Assembly (NCBI RefSeq): GCF_016598475.1
Contig: NZ_JAEMUX010000001.1
Location: 124,001-188,000, forward strand
DNA from: Streptomyces adelaidensis
Lineage (GTDB): Bacteria; Actinomycetota; Actinomycetes; Streptomycetales; Streptomycetaceae
Length of the DNA: 64,000 bases
Direction: 5' to 3'
The notes beneath the pieces were generated by a model, which had not been told where the DNA came from, did not search any database, and saw only the letters and a list, made by a program, of their open reading frames with translations. Shown here piece after piece: positions 34,116 to 42,161 of this stretch. The position numbers were made by a program, and so were the translations under genes. The number at the start of each line of letters is the position of its first letter. Position 1 is the first letter of the stretch.

Positions 34116-34556
34116 ATGGAGGAGCTGGACCGACAGATCGTGCAGCTGCTCGTCGCGGACGGGCGGATGAGCTACACCGACCTGGGCAAGGCCACGGGCC
34201 TGTCCACGTCGGCAGTGCATCAGCGAGTACGCCGACTTGAGCAGCGCGGTGTCATCCGGGGCTATGCCGCGGTCGTCGACCCGGAGGCCGTCGGGCTGCC
34301 GATGACCGCGTTCATCTCGGTGAAACCCTTCGATCCCAGCGCCCCGGACGACATCGCCGAACGCCTCGCCGGCGTCCCGGAGATCGAGGCCTGCCACAGC
34401 GTCGCCGGTGACGAGAACTACATCCTCAAGGTCCGCGTGGCCACCCCCCACGAGCTGGAGGAGCTACTGGCGCGGCTGCGCTCCCTGGCGGGCGTGTCGA
34501 CGCGTACGACGGTGGTGCTCTCCACGCCGTACGAGGCACGGCCGCCGAAGATCTGA
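34116..34556 (+). CDS. Lrp/AsnC-family regulator
   Basis: This 146-aa regulator has an N-terminal helix-turn-helix (residues 3-50, LDRQIVQLLVADGRMSYTDLGKATGLS) and a C-terminal RAM/effector domain (about 65-140, VAGDENYILKV). Such proteins sense amino acids and form octamers. TAGGTT (34102-34107) ends 8 bases before the ATG and no ribosome site intervenes, so the mRNA is probably leaderless. It precedes the amidohydrolase gene by 91 bases and might regulate it or the divergent gene. Confidence 0.88.
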   Translation: MEELDRQIVQLLVADGRMSYTDLGKATGLSTSAVHQRVRRLEQRGVIRGYAAVVDPEAVGLPMTAFISVKPFDPSAPDDIAERLAGVPEIEACHSVAGDENYILKVRVATPHELEELLARLRSLAGVSTRTTVVLSTPYEARPPKI

Positions 34557-34647
34557 GGGCCGCCGACCGCCGACCGCCGCTGTGCCGGGTGCCTCGAAAG
34601 CGCGGCCCTGGTGCGGCGCGGCGGGCGGCACACGCGAAACTGTCCCC

Positions 34648-36252
34648 ATGAGTGATCGCACCGCCTCGTCGGACACCGTGCTGCTGCGCGGTGGAGAAGT
34701 CCACAGCCCCGCCGACCCCTTCGCCACCGCGATGGTCGTGGAACACGGCCAGGTCGCCTGGGTCGGCTCCGAGGGCGCCGCCGACGCCTTCGCGGGCGGC
34801 GTCAACGAAGTGATCGACCTCGAAGGGGCCCTGGTCACCCCCGCGTTCACCGACGCCCACGTGCACACCACCGCCACCGGCCTCGCACTCACCGGCCTCG
34901 ACCTCTCCGCGGTCCCGTCCTTGACGGAGGCCCTCGTTCGCGTACGGGAATTCGCGGCCGCCCGCCCGGCCGACCGGGTCCTCCTGGGCCATGGCTGGGA
35001 CGCCGCCCGCTGGCCCGACGGCCGCCCGCCGACCCGATCCGAACTCGACGCGGCCACCGGCGGCCGCCCGCTCTATCTCAGCCGTATCGACGTCCACTCG
35101 GCGGTCGTCACCACGGCCCTGCTCGACCTGGTGCCCGGTGCCGACGCCTTCGAGGACGGCCCCCTCACCCGTGACGCCCACCACGCGGTACGCGCCACCG
35201 CGCTCGGCGCCGTCACTCCCGCCCAGCGCGCCGAGGCCCAGCGGGCCGCCCTCGCCCACGCCGCCTCGCTCGGCATCGGCTCGGTCCACGAGTGCGCGGG
35301 CCCGGAGATCTCCTCCGAGGACGACTTCACCGAGCTGCTGCGGCTGGCCGCGGACGAGCCCGGCCCACGCGTCGTCGGCTACTGGGCCGAGCGCGACGTC
35401 GAGAAGGCGCGCGCCCTCGGGGCCGTCGGCGCCGCGGGCGACCTCTTCGTCGACGGCGCCCTCGGCTCGCACACGGCCTGCCTCCACGACCCGTACGCCG
35501 ACGCCGGGCACACCGGTACGGCGTACCTGGACACGGCGGCCGTCGCCGCCCATGTGGTCGCGTGCACCGAGGCGGGCCTCCAGGCGGGCTTCCACGCCAT
35601 CGGGGACGCCGCGGTGGCCTCGGTGGTCGAGGGGGTGCGCGTGGCCGCCGAGAAGGTCGGCCCGGCCCGTGTGCGGGCCGCCCGGCATCGAGTCGAACAC
35701 GCCGAGATGCTCACCCCCGAGACCATCGCCGCCTTCGCCGAGTTGGGCCTCACCGCTTCCGTCCAGCCCGCGTTCGACGCGCTGTGGGGCGGCGAGGACG
35801 GCATGTACGCCCAGCGGCTGGGCGCCGACCGCGCCCGCACCCTCAACCCGTTCGCGGCCCTGCTGCGGGCCGGCGTACCGCTGGCCTTCGGCTCCGACAG
35901 CCCGGTCACACCGCTCGACCCGTGGGGCACCGTCCGCGCGGCGGCCTTCCATCGCACGCCGGAGCACCAGGTGTCCGTGCGCGCCGCGTTCACGGCGCAC
36001 ACGCGGGGCGGCTGGCGGGCGATCGGGCGGGACGACGCGGGCGTCCTCGTGCCGGGCGCGCCCGCGGACTACGCGGTGTGGCGCGCCGGGGAACTCGTCG
36101 TCCAGGCCCCCGACGACCGGGTCGCCCGCTGGTCCACCGACCCCCGTTCCGGCACCCCCGGCCTGCCCGACCTGAGCCCCGGCGCCGACCTGCCCGTCTG
36201 CCTGCGGACGGTGGTCGGCGGCCGAACGGTTTTCGTGCGGCCGGGCGAGTGA
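34648..36252 (+). CDS. Amidohydrolase (YtcJ/N-substituted formamide deformylase-like)
   Basis: This 534-aa metal-dependent hydrolase of the amidohydrolase superfamily (Amidohydro_3 type) has the metal motif HVH in FTDAHVHTT (about residue 73), a later His in GFHAIGDAA, RVEHAEMLTPE, and the Asp of AFGSDSPVTPLDP. The N-terminal and C-terminal beta sandwich strands are present. Characterised relatives deformylate N-substituted formamides, but most are of unknown specificity. It probably shares a transcript with the Lrp regulator upstream. Confidence 0.85.
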   Translation: MSDRTASSDTVLLRGGEVHSPADPFATAMVVEHGQVAWVGSEGAADAFAGGVNEVIDLEGALVTPAFTDAHVHTTATGLALTGLDLSAVPSLTEALVRVREFAAARPADRVLLGHGWDAARWPDGRPPTRSELDAATGGRPLYLSRIDVHSAVVTTALLDLVPGADAFEDGPLTRDAHHAVRATALGAVTPAQRAEAQRAALAHAASLGIGSVHECAGPEISSEDDFTELLRLAADEPGPRVVGYWAERDVEKARALGAVGAAGDLFVDGALGSHTACLHDPYADAGHTGTAYLDTAAVAAHVVACTEAGLQAGFHAIGDAAVASVVEGVRVAAEKVGPARVRAARHRVEHAEMLTPETIAAFAELGLTASVQPAFDALWGGEDGMYAQRLGADRARTLNPFAALLRAGVPLAFGSDSPVTPLDPWGTVRAAAFHRTPEHQVSVRAAFTAHTRGGWRAIGRDDAGVLVPGAPADYAVWRAGELVVQAPDDRVARWSTDPRSGTPGLPDLSPGADLPVCLRTVVGGRTVFVRPGE

Positions 36253-36857
36253 TCTCCTGGGGCGGCCCGGGGCCGGTCAGGGCCCGCCGGCGCGCCGCGC
36301 GACCTGCGGGTCCTCCCCGCCGACCAGGCATTTGAGGCAATCTCCGCAGGTCAGAGGGCAGTTGACAGGTGGCCGCGGGAGACGGGTAGGTTCGGCCGGG
36401 TCCACCACCGGACGTCCGACCGAGGAACCTCCGCGCGGTCGTCGAAGCGCCGCTGGGTCAGGGGTGGTGCGCCGCACCGGCGCGCTGCCACTGGGAGCCA
36501 GGCCCAGCGTTCGCGCTACGGCGAGGGAACGTTCCGGCTCGGTCGGGTAGGTGTGACCCGGGTGGGGCCCGGACGCTCAGTAGACAACGGCTTTCGGTCG
36601 ACCCGCAGCCGGCGGGTCCCAGGTCGGCCCGAAGGGCGTCGGGCCCCCATCCGCAGCGCGGGCGACATCTGGATGGCCCGGATTCCAGCGCTCTCGCCGT
36701 TCGCGCGGTATTCGTTCCGTGGCAGCGCACAGGCCACTCGGAGCGCGCTCCCGCACACCCCTGATTGAATCGACACTCCTCTGGACATGAGCCGACACTC
36801 CATCGCAGGCCGTGGCCACTATGGTGGTCCCCTGCGTACGGACTTGAAGGGGCAGCA
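36253..36857. other. 605-bp gene-free region with a promoter-like sequence
   Basis: No coding frame with proper third-position composition is seen on either strand. At 36363 TTGACA is followed 19 bases later by TAGGTT, one of the best promoter matches in the window, pointing to the right although the next gene starts almost 500 bases later. A small RNA or long leader is possible. Motifs of RNase P RNA, tmRNA and 6S RNA were looked for and not found. Confidence 0.45.
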
Positions 36858-37652
36858 GTGAACGACGGCGACGGGACCCTCGCGGCGGAAGGCCAGGAGA
36901 GGCGGTTCGGCCCGCTCGGCACGGCCTTGGTGATCATTCCGACCTACAACGAGGCGGAGAACGTCAAGGCGATCGTCGGCCGGGTACGGAAGGCGGTTCC
37001 CGAAGCGCACGTCCTGGTCGCCGACGACAACAGCCCCGACGGCACCGGCAAGCTCGCCGACGAACTGGCCGTCGGCGACGACCAGGTCCAGGTGCTGCAC
37101 CGCAAGGGCAAGGAAGGGCTCGGCGCCGCCTACCTCGCGGGCTTCCGCTGGGGCATGGAGAACGGCTACGGCGTACTGATCGAGATGGACGCCGACGGTT
37201 CCCACCAGCCCGAGGAACTGCCCCGGCTGCTGACCGCCCTCAAGGGCGCCGACCTCGTGCTCGGTTCCCGCTGGGTGCCGGGCGGTCGCGTGGTGAACTG
37301 GCCCAAGTCCCGTGAGCTCATCTCCCGGGGCGGCAGCCTCTACTCCCGCGTCCTGCTCGACGTCCCGGTCCGCGACGTCACCGGTGGCTACCGCGCCTTC
37401 CGCCGCGAGACCCTCGAAGGCCTCGGCCTCGACGAGGTCGCCTCCCAGGGCTACTGCTTCCAGGTCGACCTCGCCCGCCGCTCGATCAAGGCGGGCTACC
37501 ACGTCGTCGAGGTGCCCATCACCTTCGTCGAGCGCGAGCTGGGCGACTCCAAGATGAGCCGCGACATCCTCGTCGAGGCGCTGTGGCGGGTCACGGCGTG
37601 GGGCGTGGGGGAGCGGGTCGGCAAGGTGCTGGGGCGCGACAAGCAGGGCTGA
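36858..37652 (+). CDS. ppm1: Polyprenol monophosphomannose synthase
   Basis: This 264-aa GT2 glycosyltransferase transfers mannose from GDP-mannose to polyprenyl phosphate at the inner face of the membrane. Marks are VIIPTYNEAENV, VADDNSPDGTG, the metal DxD-type motif EMDADGSHQ, VLGSRWVPGG and a C-terminal RELGDSKMSR. No acyltransferase domain or membrane domain is fused, so it is the stand-alone catalytic form found in Streptomyces. Its product feeds protein O-mannosylation and glycolipids. The GTG at 36858 follows GAAGGGG. Confidence 0.92.
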   Translation: MNDGDGTLAAEGQERRFGPLGTALVIIPTYNEAENVKAIVGRVRKAVPEAHVLVADDNSPDGTGKLADELAVGDDQVQVLHRKGKEGLGAAYLAGFRWGMENGYGVLIEMDADGSHQPEELPRLLTALKGADLVLGSRWVPGGRVVNWPKSRELISRGGSLYSRVLLDVPVRDVTGGYRAFRRETLEGLGLDEVASQGYCFQVDLARRSIKAGYHVVEVPITFVERELGDSKMSRDILVEALWRVTAWGVGERVGKVLGRDKQG

Positions 37653-37715
37653 GCAACCTGGTGGCCTGATCATCCCCTTATCCCGTGCTGAGCCGGGTCC
37701 AGGCACACTGGGAGC

Positions 37716-38306
37716 ATGACGACTGGCGCTCCGACCCCGACGTATCCCGCCCGGCCCCGGCGCTCCCGGCTGCGCACGTTTCTGCCGCTGGGTGTCGCCG
37801 CGTGGCTGGTGCTGGAGATCTGGCTGCTCACAGTGGTCGCGAGCGCGGCCGGCGGCTTCACGGTCTTCCTGCTCCTCCTCGCCGGCTTCCTCCTCGGCTC
37901 CGCGGTGGTCAAGCGGGCCGGGCGCCGAGCTTTCCGGGCACTGACGGAAACGCTGCAGGCTCAGCAGAGCGGGGTGGCTGCCGCCGGTGGCGCAGGCAAG
38001 AGCGAGGGCAACGGCTTCCTGATGCTGGGCGGGCTGCTGCTGATGCTGCCGGGACTTGTCTCGGATGTGGTGGGGCTGGTGCTGTTGATTCCGCCGGTTC
38101 AGAAGGGGCTCGGGCGCTATACCGAGCGGACCTTCGAGCGGAAGATCCGTGGGGCCGACGCCGGGGCGTTCGGGGACGCGTTTCAGCAGGCGCGTATTCA
38201 CCGGCCTGACGGCAAGGTCGTTCCGGGCGAGGTGATCCGGGACGATGCGGGTTCAGGGGCCGGGTCCGGTGCCGGTTCCGGTGAGGACCCGCCGCGGCTC
38301 GGGTGA
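37716..38306 (+). CDS. fxsA: FxsA family membrane protein
   Basis: This 196-aa membrane protein has the FxsA domain: two to three hydrophobic segments (about 22-70, WLVLEIWLLTVVAS and LLLLAGFLLGSAVVKRAGR) and a second pair (about 102-125, MLGGLLLMLPGLVSDVVGLV). FxsA in E. coli limits F-plasmid exclusion of phage T7; the general function is unknown. The C-terminus has a GSGAG repeat tail. It starts 63 bases after ppm1 and ends at a hairpin shared with rbpA. Confidence 0.88.
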   Translation: MTTGAPTPTYPARPRRSRLRTFLPLGVAAWLVLEIWLLTVVASAAGGFTVFLLLLAGFLLGSAVVKRAGRRAFRALTETLQAQQSGVAAAGGAGKSEGNGFLMLGGLLLMLPGLVSDVVGLVLLIPPVQKGLGRYTERTFERKIRGADAGAFGDAFQQARIHRPDGKVVPGEVIRDDAGSGAGSGAGSGEDPPRLG

Positions 38307-38346
38307 TGCGGGTCGTGGGGAGGGTGCGGGCCGGTGGGGGCTGATC

Positions 38347-38393
38347 GCGCATCTCCCGCGCCCTTTGAAAGCCGGGGGCGCGAGGAGATGCGC
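38347..38393. terminator. Long hairpin between fxsA and rbpA
   Basis: A 17-bp stem (38347-38363 with 38376-38393, one bulged base) built from GCGCATCTCC and GCGCCC lies after fxsA. It is a relative of the dispersed GGCTGATCGCGC-type element also near 58372. Confidence 0.7.
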
Positions 38394-38444
38394 GGCCGGC
38401 CACGCTCGACCCGCATCCGTCCCACACGGCTCAGGCACGCGAAA

Positions 38445-38484
38445 GACCGCGGGCGCCGTACAGGAACGTACGGCGCCCACGGTC
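38445..38484 (-). terminator. rbpA terminator
   Basis: An 11-bp perfect stem GGGCGCCGTAC/GTACGGCGCCC (38451-38461 with 38468-38478) is extended by GACCG/CGGTC beyond one mismatch. It lies about 40 bases after the rbpA stop. Confidence 0.75.
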
Positions 38485-38524
38485 ATCAGTTGAGCTGGTG
38501 GTGTTCCGCCCACCCCCGGAGGGG

Positions 38525-38899
38525 CTACGCGGACTTGCGGCTGTCTCGCGGATGTACCGCGATGTTCATCGCGCCGGAGCGGAGAACCGCAAGGCGCTCT
38601 TCGAGGACCTCTTCGAGTTCCTCACGGGTGCGCCGCTCCATCAGCATGTCCCAATGTGTACGCGCGGGCTTGGCCTTCTTTTCCTCAGGGCCGTCGCCGT
38701 CCACGAGGAGTGCTTGGGCCCCGCAGACCTTGCACTCCCACTCCGGCGGAATCTCCGCCTCGACCGAGAAGGGCATCTCGAAGCGATGCCCCTTCTCGCA
38801 TGCGTACTCCACGGCCTGGCGCGGAGCCAAGTCGATGCCGCGGTCCGTCTCGTAGCTGGTCACCACGAGGCGCGTGCCGCGAAGAGCTCGCTCACTCAT
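38525..38899 (-). CDS. rbpA: RNA polymerase-binding protein RbpA
   Basis: This 124-aa actinobacterial protein binds RNA polymerase and group 1/2 sigma factors, stabilises the open complex and affects rifampicin tolerance. The zinc-binding-like core has Cys34, His38, Cys56 and Cys59 (YACEKGHRF, WECKVCGAQ). A basic linker (KKAKPARTHW) leads to the sigma-interaction helices (MLMERRTREELEEVLEERL). Length and sequence are those of the Streptomyces protein. GGGAGG lies before the ATG, and a perfect sigma-R promoter is 62 bases upstream. Confidence 0.97.
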   Translation of the reverse strand: MSERALRGTRLVVTSYETDRGIDLAPRQAVEYACEKGHRFEMPFSVEAEIPPEWECKVCGAQALLVDGDGPEEKKAKPARTHWDMLMERRTREELEEVLEERLAVLRSGAMNIAVHPRDSRKSA

Positions 38900-38960
38900 G
38901 AATCGTGCCTCCCGGGCTTGTCGCCCACAGGACAGGTGTCGCTGTCGTCGTCATCCGGTC

Positions 38961-38987
38961 AACGTCCGGTCGGCGGTAAAGATTCCC
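38961..38987 (-). promoter_or_regulatory. Sigma-R (disulfide stress) promoter of rbpA
   Basis: On the minus strand GGGAAT (38982-38987), exactly 18 bases, then GTT (38961-38963) match the sigma-R consensus GGGAAT-N18-GTT. It faces rbpA. Control of rbpA by sigma-R is established in S. coelicolor. Confidence 0.9.
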
Positions 38988-39062
38988 GTTGCGTGTCCCG
39001 TTCCGGGGTCATGCGTCGCCGTCGTAGCCGCCCTTGTTTTACCCACCCGCGCCCGGTTTGTC

Positions 39063-39080
39063 ACATCTAATATCAGATGT
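39063..39080. promoter_or_regulatory. AT-rich inverted repeat upstream of rbpA
   Basis: ACATCT-N6-AGATGT lies in an AT-rich patch about 75 bases beyond the sigma-R promoter, between rbpA and the UMF1-type gene that ends at 39167. It may be an operator or part of a second rbpA promoter. No adjacent regulator explains it. Confidence 0.4.
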
Positions 39081-39166
39081 CACCCAGCGTTTCGGCATCT
39101 TTGACGCGCAGTAACGGTACGCCTGGCAGGCCAAACGCGTACACTACAGCCCTTTCGCTCCGGACG

Positions 39167-40525
39167 CTAAATCCTGTCCGGTACGGGATTGCCCGCGTCG
39201 CTGATCGCCCGGCGCACCGGAACCCTTGCGAGCAGGGCGAACCCCAGGATGAAGAAGGCGACCAGAGAGATGATCGCGTCCCGGTAACTTCCGGTCAGCT
39301 GGTACGTCAGTCCGAACAGCAGGGGGCCCAGCCAGCTCATTCCGCGGTCGCTCAGCTCGTACGCGGCGAAGTACTCGGCCTCCTTGCCGGGCGGTACGAG
39401 GTGGGAGAAGAGGGAGCGGGAGAGGGCCTGGCTGCCGCCGAGGACCAGGCCGATCCCGGAGGCCAGGACGAAGAACCAGAGCGGGGCGCCCGCCGGGAGG
39501 AAGTAGCCGGCGGCGAGGATCACGGTCCAGGCGACCAGGGAGCCGAGGATCGTCCGCTTGGCGCCGTAGCGGCGGGACAGCCGGCCCATGCCGAGGGCGC
39601 CGCCCACCGCCAGGATCTGCACCAGCAGTACCGCCACGATCAGCGTCGACTGCTCCAGGTCGAGTTCTTCGGAGCCGTACACGGAGGCCTGGGAGATCAC
39701 GGTCTGGATGCCGTCGTTGTAGACGAGGTAGGCGAGGAGGAAGCCGAGGGTGAGCGGGTGGCGGCGCATGTCGCGGACGGTCGCCGCGAGCTGGCGCAGG
39801 CCGGGGGAGGTCGTCGCCTCCTTGGTCTCTCCCACGGGGGCCCGGCGGTCGCGGAGCCGGCGCAGCGGGATGAGGGTGAAGGCGCCCCACCACAGGCCGG
39901 CCGAGGCCAGGCAGATACGGACGGCCATGCCTTCGGACATGCCGAAGGAGTCGTGGGCGGTGAAGAGGATCAGGTTGGCGACGAGGACCAGGGAGCCCGC
40001 CGCGTAACCGAAGGCCCAGCCCCGGGAGGAGACCGCGTCACGTTCCTCGGGGGGTGCGATCTGGGGCAGGTAGGAGTTGTAGAGCATCATCGCCACGGAC
40101 TGCGCCGCGTTGGCGACGATCAGGAGCAGGCCGCCGAGCAGATAGCGGTCGCCGTCCAGGAAGAACATGCCGGCGGTCGCGCCGGCCCCCACATAGGCGG
40201 CCGCGGCGAGGAGGGGCTTCTTGCGGCCCGTACGGTCGGCGGCCGCGCCCACCAGGGGCATGATCACGACGGCGAGGATCACCGACAGGGACACCGAGTA
40301 CGCGAAGAACGAGCCGGCGCGGACCGGGATCCCGAGGGGATGTACGTAACCGTCCGGGTCGGCGGCGGACTTGGCGACCTCGGTCAGATAAGGGCCGAGG
40401 AACACGGTCAGAACGCTGGTCGAGTAGACGGAACACGCCCAGTCGTAGAAGTACCAGCCGCGCTGTTCGCGGCGCCTGTCCGCGGCCTCGTCGGCCGCGT
40501 CCGTCCGCACGGTGTCGGTGCCCAC
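39167..40525 (-). CDS. UMF1/Atg22-type MFS transporter
   Basis: This 452-aa polytopic membrane protein belongs to the vacuole effluxer/UMF1 branch of the MFS. Visible marks are the early GWYFYDWACSVYSTSVLTVF segment, MPLVGAAADRTGRKKP in the first half, YLVYNDGIQTVI and SRSLFSHLVPPGKEAEYFAAY. Yeast Atg22 exports amino acids from the vacuole; bacterial substrates are unproven. It ends about 270 bases from rbpA on the same strand and starts 41 bases from the glycerophosphodiesterase end, so it may be co-transcribed with it. Confidence 0.85.
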   Translation of the reverse strand: MGTDTVRTDAADEAADRRREQRGWYFYDWACSVYSTSVLTVFLGPYLTEVAKSAADPDGYVHPLGIPVRAGSFFAYSVSLSVILAVVIMPLVGAAADRTGRKKPLLAAAAYVGAGATAGMFFLDGDRYLLGGLLLIVANAAQSVAMMLYNSYLPQIAPPEERDAVSSRGWAFGYAAGSLVLVANLILFTAHDSFGMSEGMAVRICLASAGLWWGAFTLIPLRRLRDRRAPVGETKEATTSPGLRQLAATVRDMRRHPLTLGFLLAYLVYNDGIQTVISQASVYGSEELDLEQSTLIVAVLLVQILAVGGALGMGRLSRRYGAKRTILGSLVAWTVILAAGYFLPAGAPLWFFVLASGIGLVLGGSQALSRSLFSHLVPPGKEAEYFAAYELSDRGMSWLGPLLFGLTYQLTGSYRDAIISLVAFFILGFALLARVPVRRAISDAGNPVPDRI

Positions 40526-40566
40526 CCGTGCCCCTCGCTTCCCCGTGAAACGGGCCGCACGAGGCG

Positions 40567-41333
40567 TCAGACCCAGGTCCCCCGGTCCTCAAGCACCTTG
40601 CGCAGCGTGTCGATGTGATCGGTCATGATGCCATCGACGCCCAGGTCCAGGAGCCGGTGCATACGTTGCGGTTCGTTCACGGTCCACACATGGACATGGA
40701 GCCCGTGCGCGTGGGCGGCGCGCACGAACTGATGGTCTGCCACCGGCACTCCGGACTGCGACTCCGGCACCTGCGCGGCGATCGCCGAACGACGCAGCCT
40801 CGCCGGGACGCCCACGACCGCAGCCGCAGCCCCAGGACGCCGCTCGTGCCGTACGAGGTGGCCAGGCGGGGGCCGGCGAGGCGCTGGGCACGGGCGACCC
40901 GGGGCTCGGAGAAGGAGCCGACACAGACGCGGTCCCAGGAGTCGGTGCGGGCGATCAGATTGAGGAGGGGGTGGAGTGCGGGCTCCGCCTTGATGTCGAT
41001 GTTCCAGCGGACCTCGGGGAAGGTTTCGAGGAGTTCCTCGAAGAGGGGGACCGGTTCGACACCCGCCACGCGCGCGTGCCGTACGTCCTTCCACGGCAGG
41101 TCCGCTATCCGGCCCGCCCCGTCGGTCATCCGGTCCAGGGTCGCGTCGTGGAAGGCGACGAGCTTGCCGTCGAGCGTGGCGTGCACATCGGTCTCGATGT
41201 AGCGGTACCCCGACTCCACGGCCCGCCGGAACTGGGCCATGGTGTTCTCCATGCCGTCCGCCGCGCCGCCCCGGTGGGCGAAGGCGATCGGGCCCGGATG
41301 GTCGAGGTACGGGTGGCGTATGGGCGCGGTCAC
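40567..41333 (-). pseudogene. Glycerophosphodiester phosphodiesterase with a 1-base frameshift
   Basis: The intact product would be 255 aa of the GDPD family: AFAHRGGA with catalytic His, ETDVHATLDG, FHDATLDRMTDG, NIDIKAE in one frame, then VGVPARLRRSAIAAQ, HVHVWTVNEP and GVDGIMTDHID in another. The frames join near 40811-40813, where a run of three C (plus strand) appears to need four. As written, translation leaves frame after about residue 173 and stops at 40677. Catalytic residues precede the break, but the last barrel strands are lost. The GTG start overlaps the yczE stop. A sequencing error in a homopolymer is possible. Confidence 0.8.
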
Positions 41334-42064
41334 CCGGGCAGTATGACGCGCTCCGGTGGACCGGTGGCAACGACCGTGCTGCCGTCGGATGCCGTGGGGG
41401 CGGCGAACCTTCGCAGGAAGAACTGGGCGAGCGGGCCGATGGAAACGGCGTAGAGCAGGGTGCCCACGCCGACCGTGCCGCCGAGGGCGAAGCCGGTCGC
41501 CAGCACCGCCACCTCCACGGCCGTCCGCATCAGCCGGACCGAGCGGCCGGTACGCCGGTGCAGTCCCGTCATCAGGCCGTCGCGCGGGCCGGGACCGAAC
41601 CGGGCCGCGATGTAGAGGCCCGTCGCCGCGCCGTTGAGCACGATCCCCGCGACGAGCAGCGGAATCCGTACGGCCAGGGTGTGCGCCTGCGGCACCACCG
41701 CCAGGGTGGCGTCCATCGCGATGCCGACCACGAAGACGTTGGAGACCGTGCCGAGACCCGGGCGCTGGCGGAGCGGGATCCACAGGAGCAGCACGAGGGC
41801 GCCCACGACGATCGACACCATGCCGATGGTCAGCCCGGTCAGCTCCGCCAGCCCCTGGTGCAGCACGTTCCAGGGCTCCAGACCGAGGCCCGCCTGCACG
41901 AGGAGCGCGCAGCTGGCGCCGTAGAGCGCGAGGCCGGTGTAGAGCTGGATCAGGCGGCGGCTCAGATGGCGCTGTGGCTGGTGCTGCTGTGACTCATGAG
42001 ACTTCCGAGTCTTGTGCGGCTCCTGTGGCTTGTGTGCCTCATGCGGCTCGCGCTCTGTGCGCAC
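41330..42064 (-). CDS. yczE: YczE/YitT-like membrane protein
   Basis: This 244-aa membrane protein has about five hydrophobic segments (LYGASCALLVQAGLGLEPWNVLHQG onward, and RFGPGPRDGLMTGLHRRTG). It belongs to the YczE group, whose B. subtilis member affects surfactin production and is paired with a MocR regulator, YczR. The N-terminal 35 residues are a His/Glu/Lys/Pro-rich repeat (EPHEAHKPQEPHKTRKSH). The GTG at 42064 follows GGGGGA. It is divergent from a MocR gene and overlaps the downstream phosphodiesterase gene by 4 bases. Confidence 0.85.
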   Translation of the reverse strand: MRTEREPHEAHKPQEPHKTRKSHESQQHQPQRHLSRRLIQLYTGLALYGASCALLVQAGLGLEPWNVLHQGLAELTGLTIGMVSIVVGALVLLLWIPLRQRPGLGTVSNVFVVGIAMDATLAVVPQAHTLAVRIPLLVAGIVLNGAATGLYIAARFGPGPRDGLMTGLHRRTGRSVRLMRTAVEVAVLATGFALGGTVGVGTLLYAVSIGPLAQFFLRRFAAPTASDGSTVVATGPPERVILPG

Positions 42065-42123
42065 GGGGTCCCCCGGTGGTGTTGGTGGCCTGACGCATGA
42101 CACTCTGTGGCTTGGGAAGTGAA

Positions 42124-42135
42124 GCCATCCATGGC
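42124..42135. promoter_or_regulatory. Palindrome in the yczE-MocR intergenic region
   Basis: GCCAT-CC-ATGGC lies 27 bases before the MocR ATG, with ATGGCCAATTC continuing rightward. It is the only clear symmetry in the 97-bp divergent region and a candidate binding site of the MocR protein. Confidence 0.45.
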
Positions 42136-42161
42136 CAATTCGGAGAAGGTGGACTGGAATC

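Noticed and set aside
36361..36620. Possible RNase P RNA, tmRNA or 6S RNA
   Set aside because: The conserved core sequences of these RNAs were looked for and are absent.
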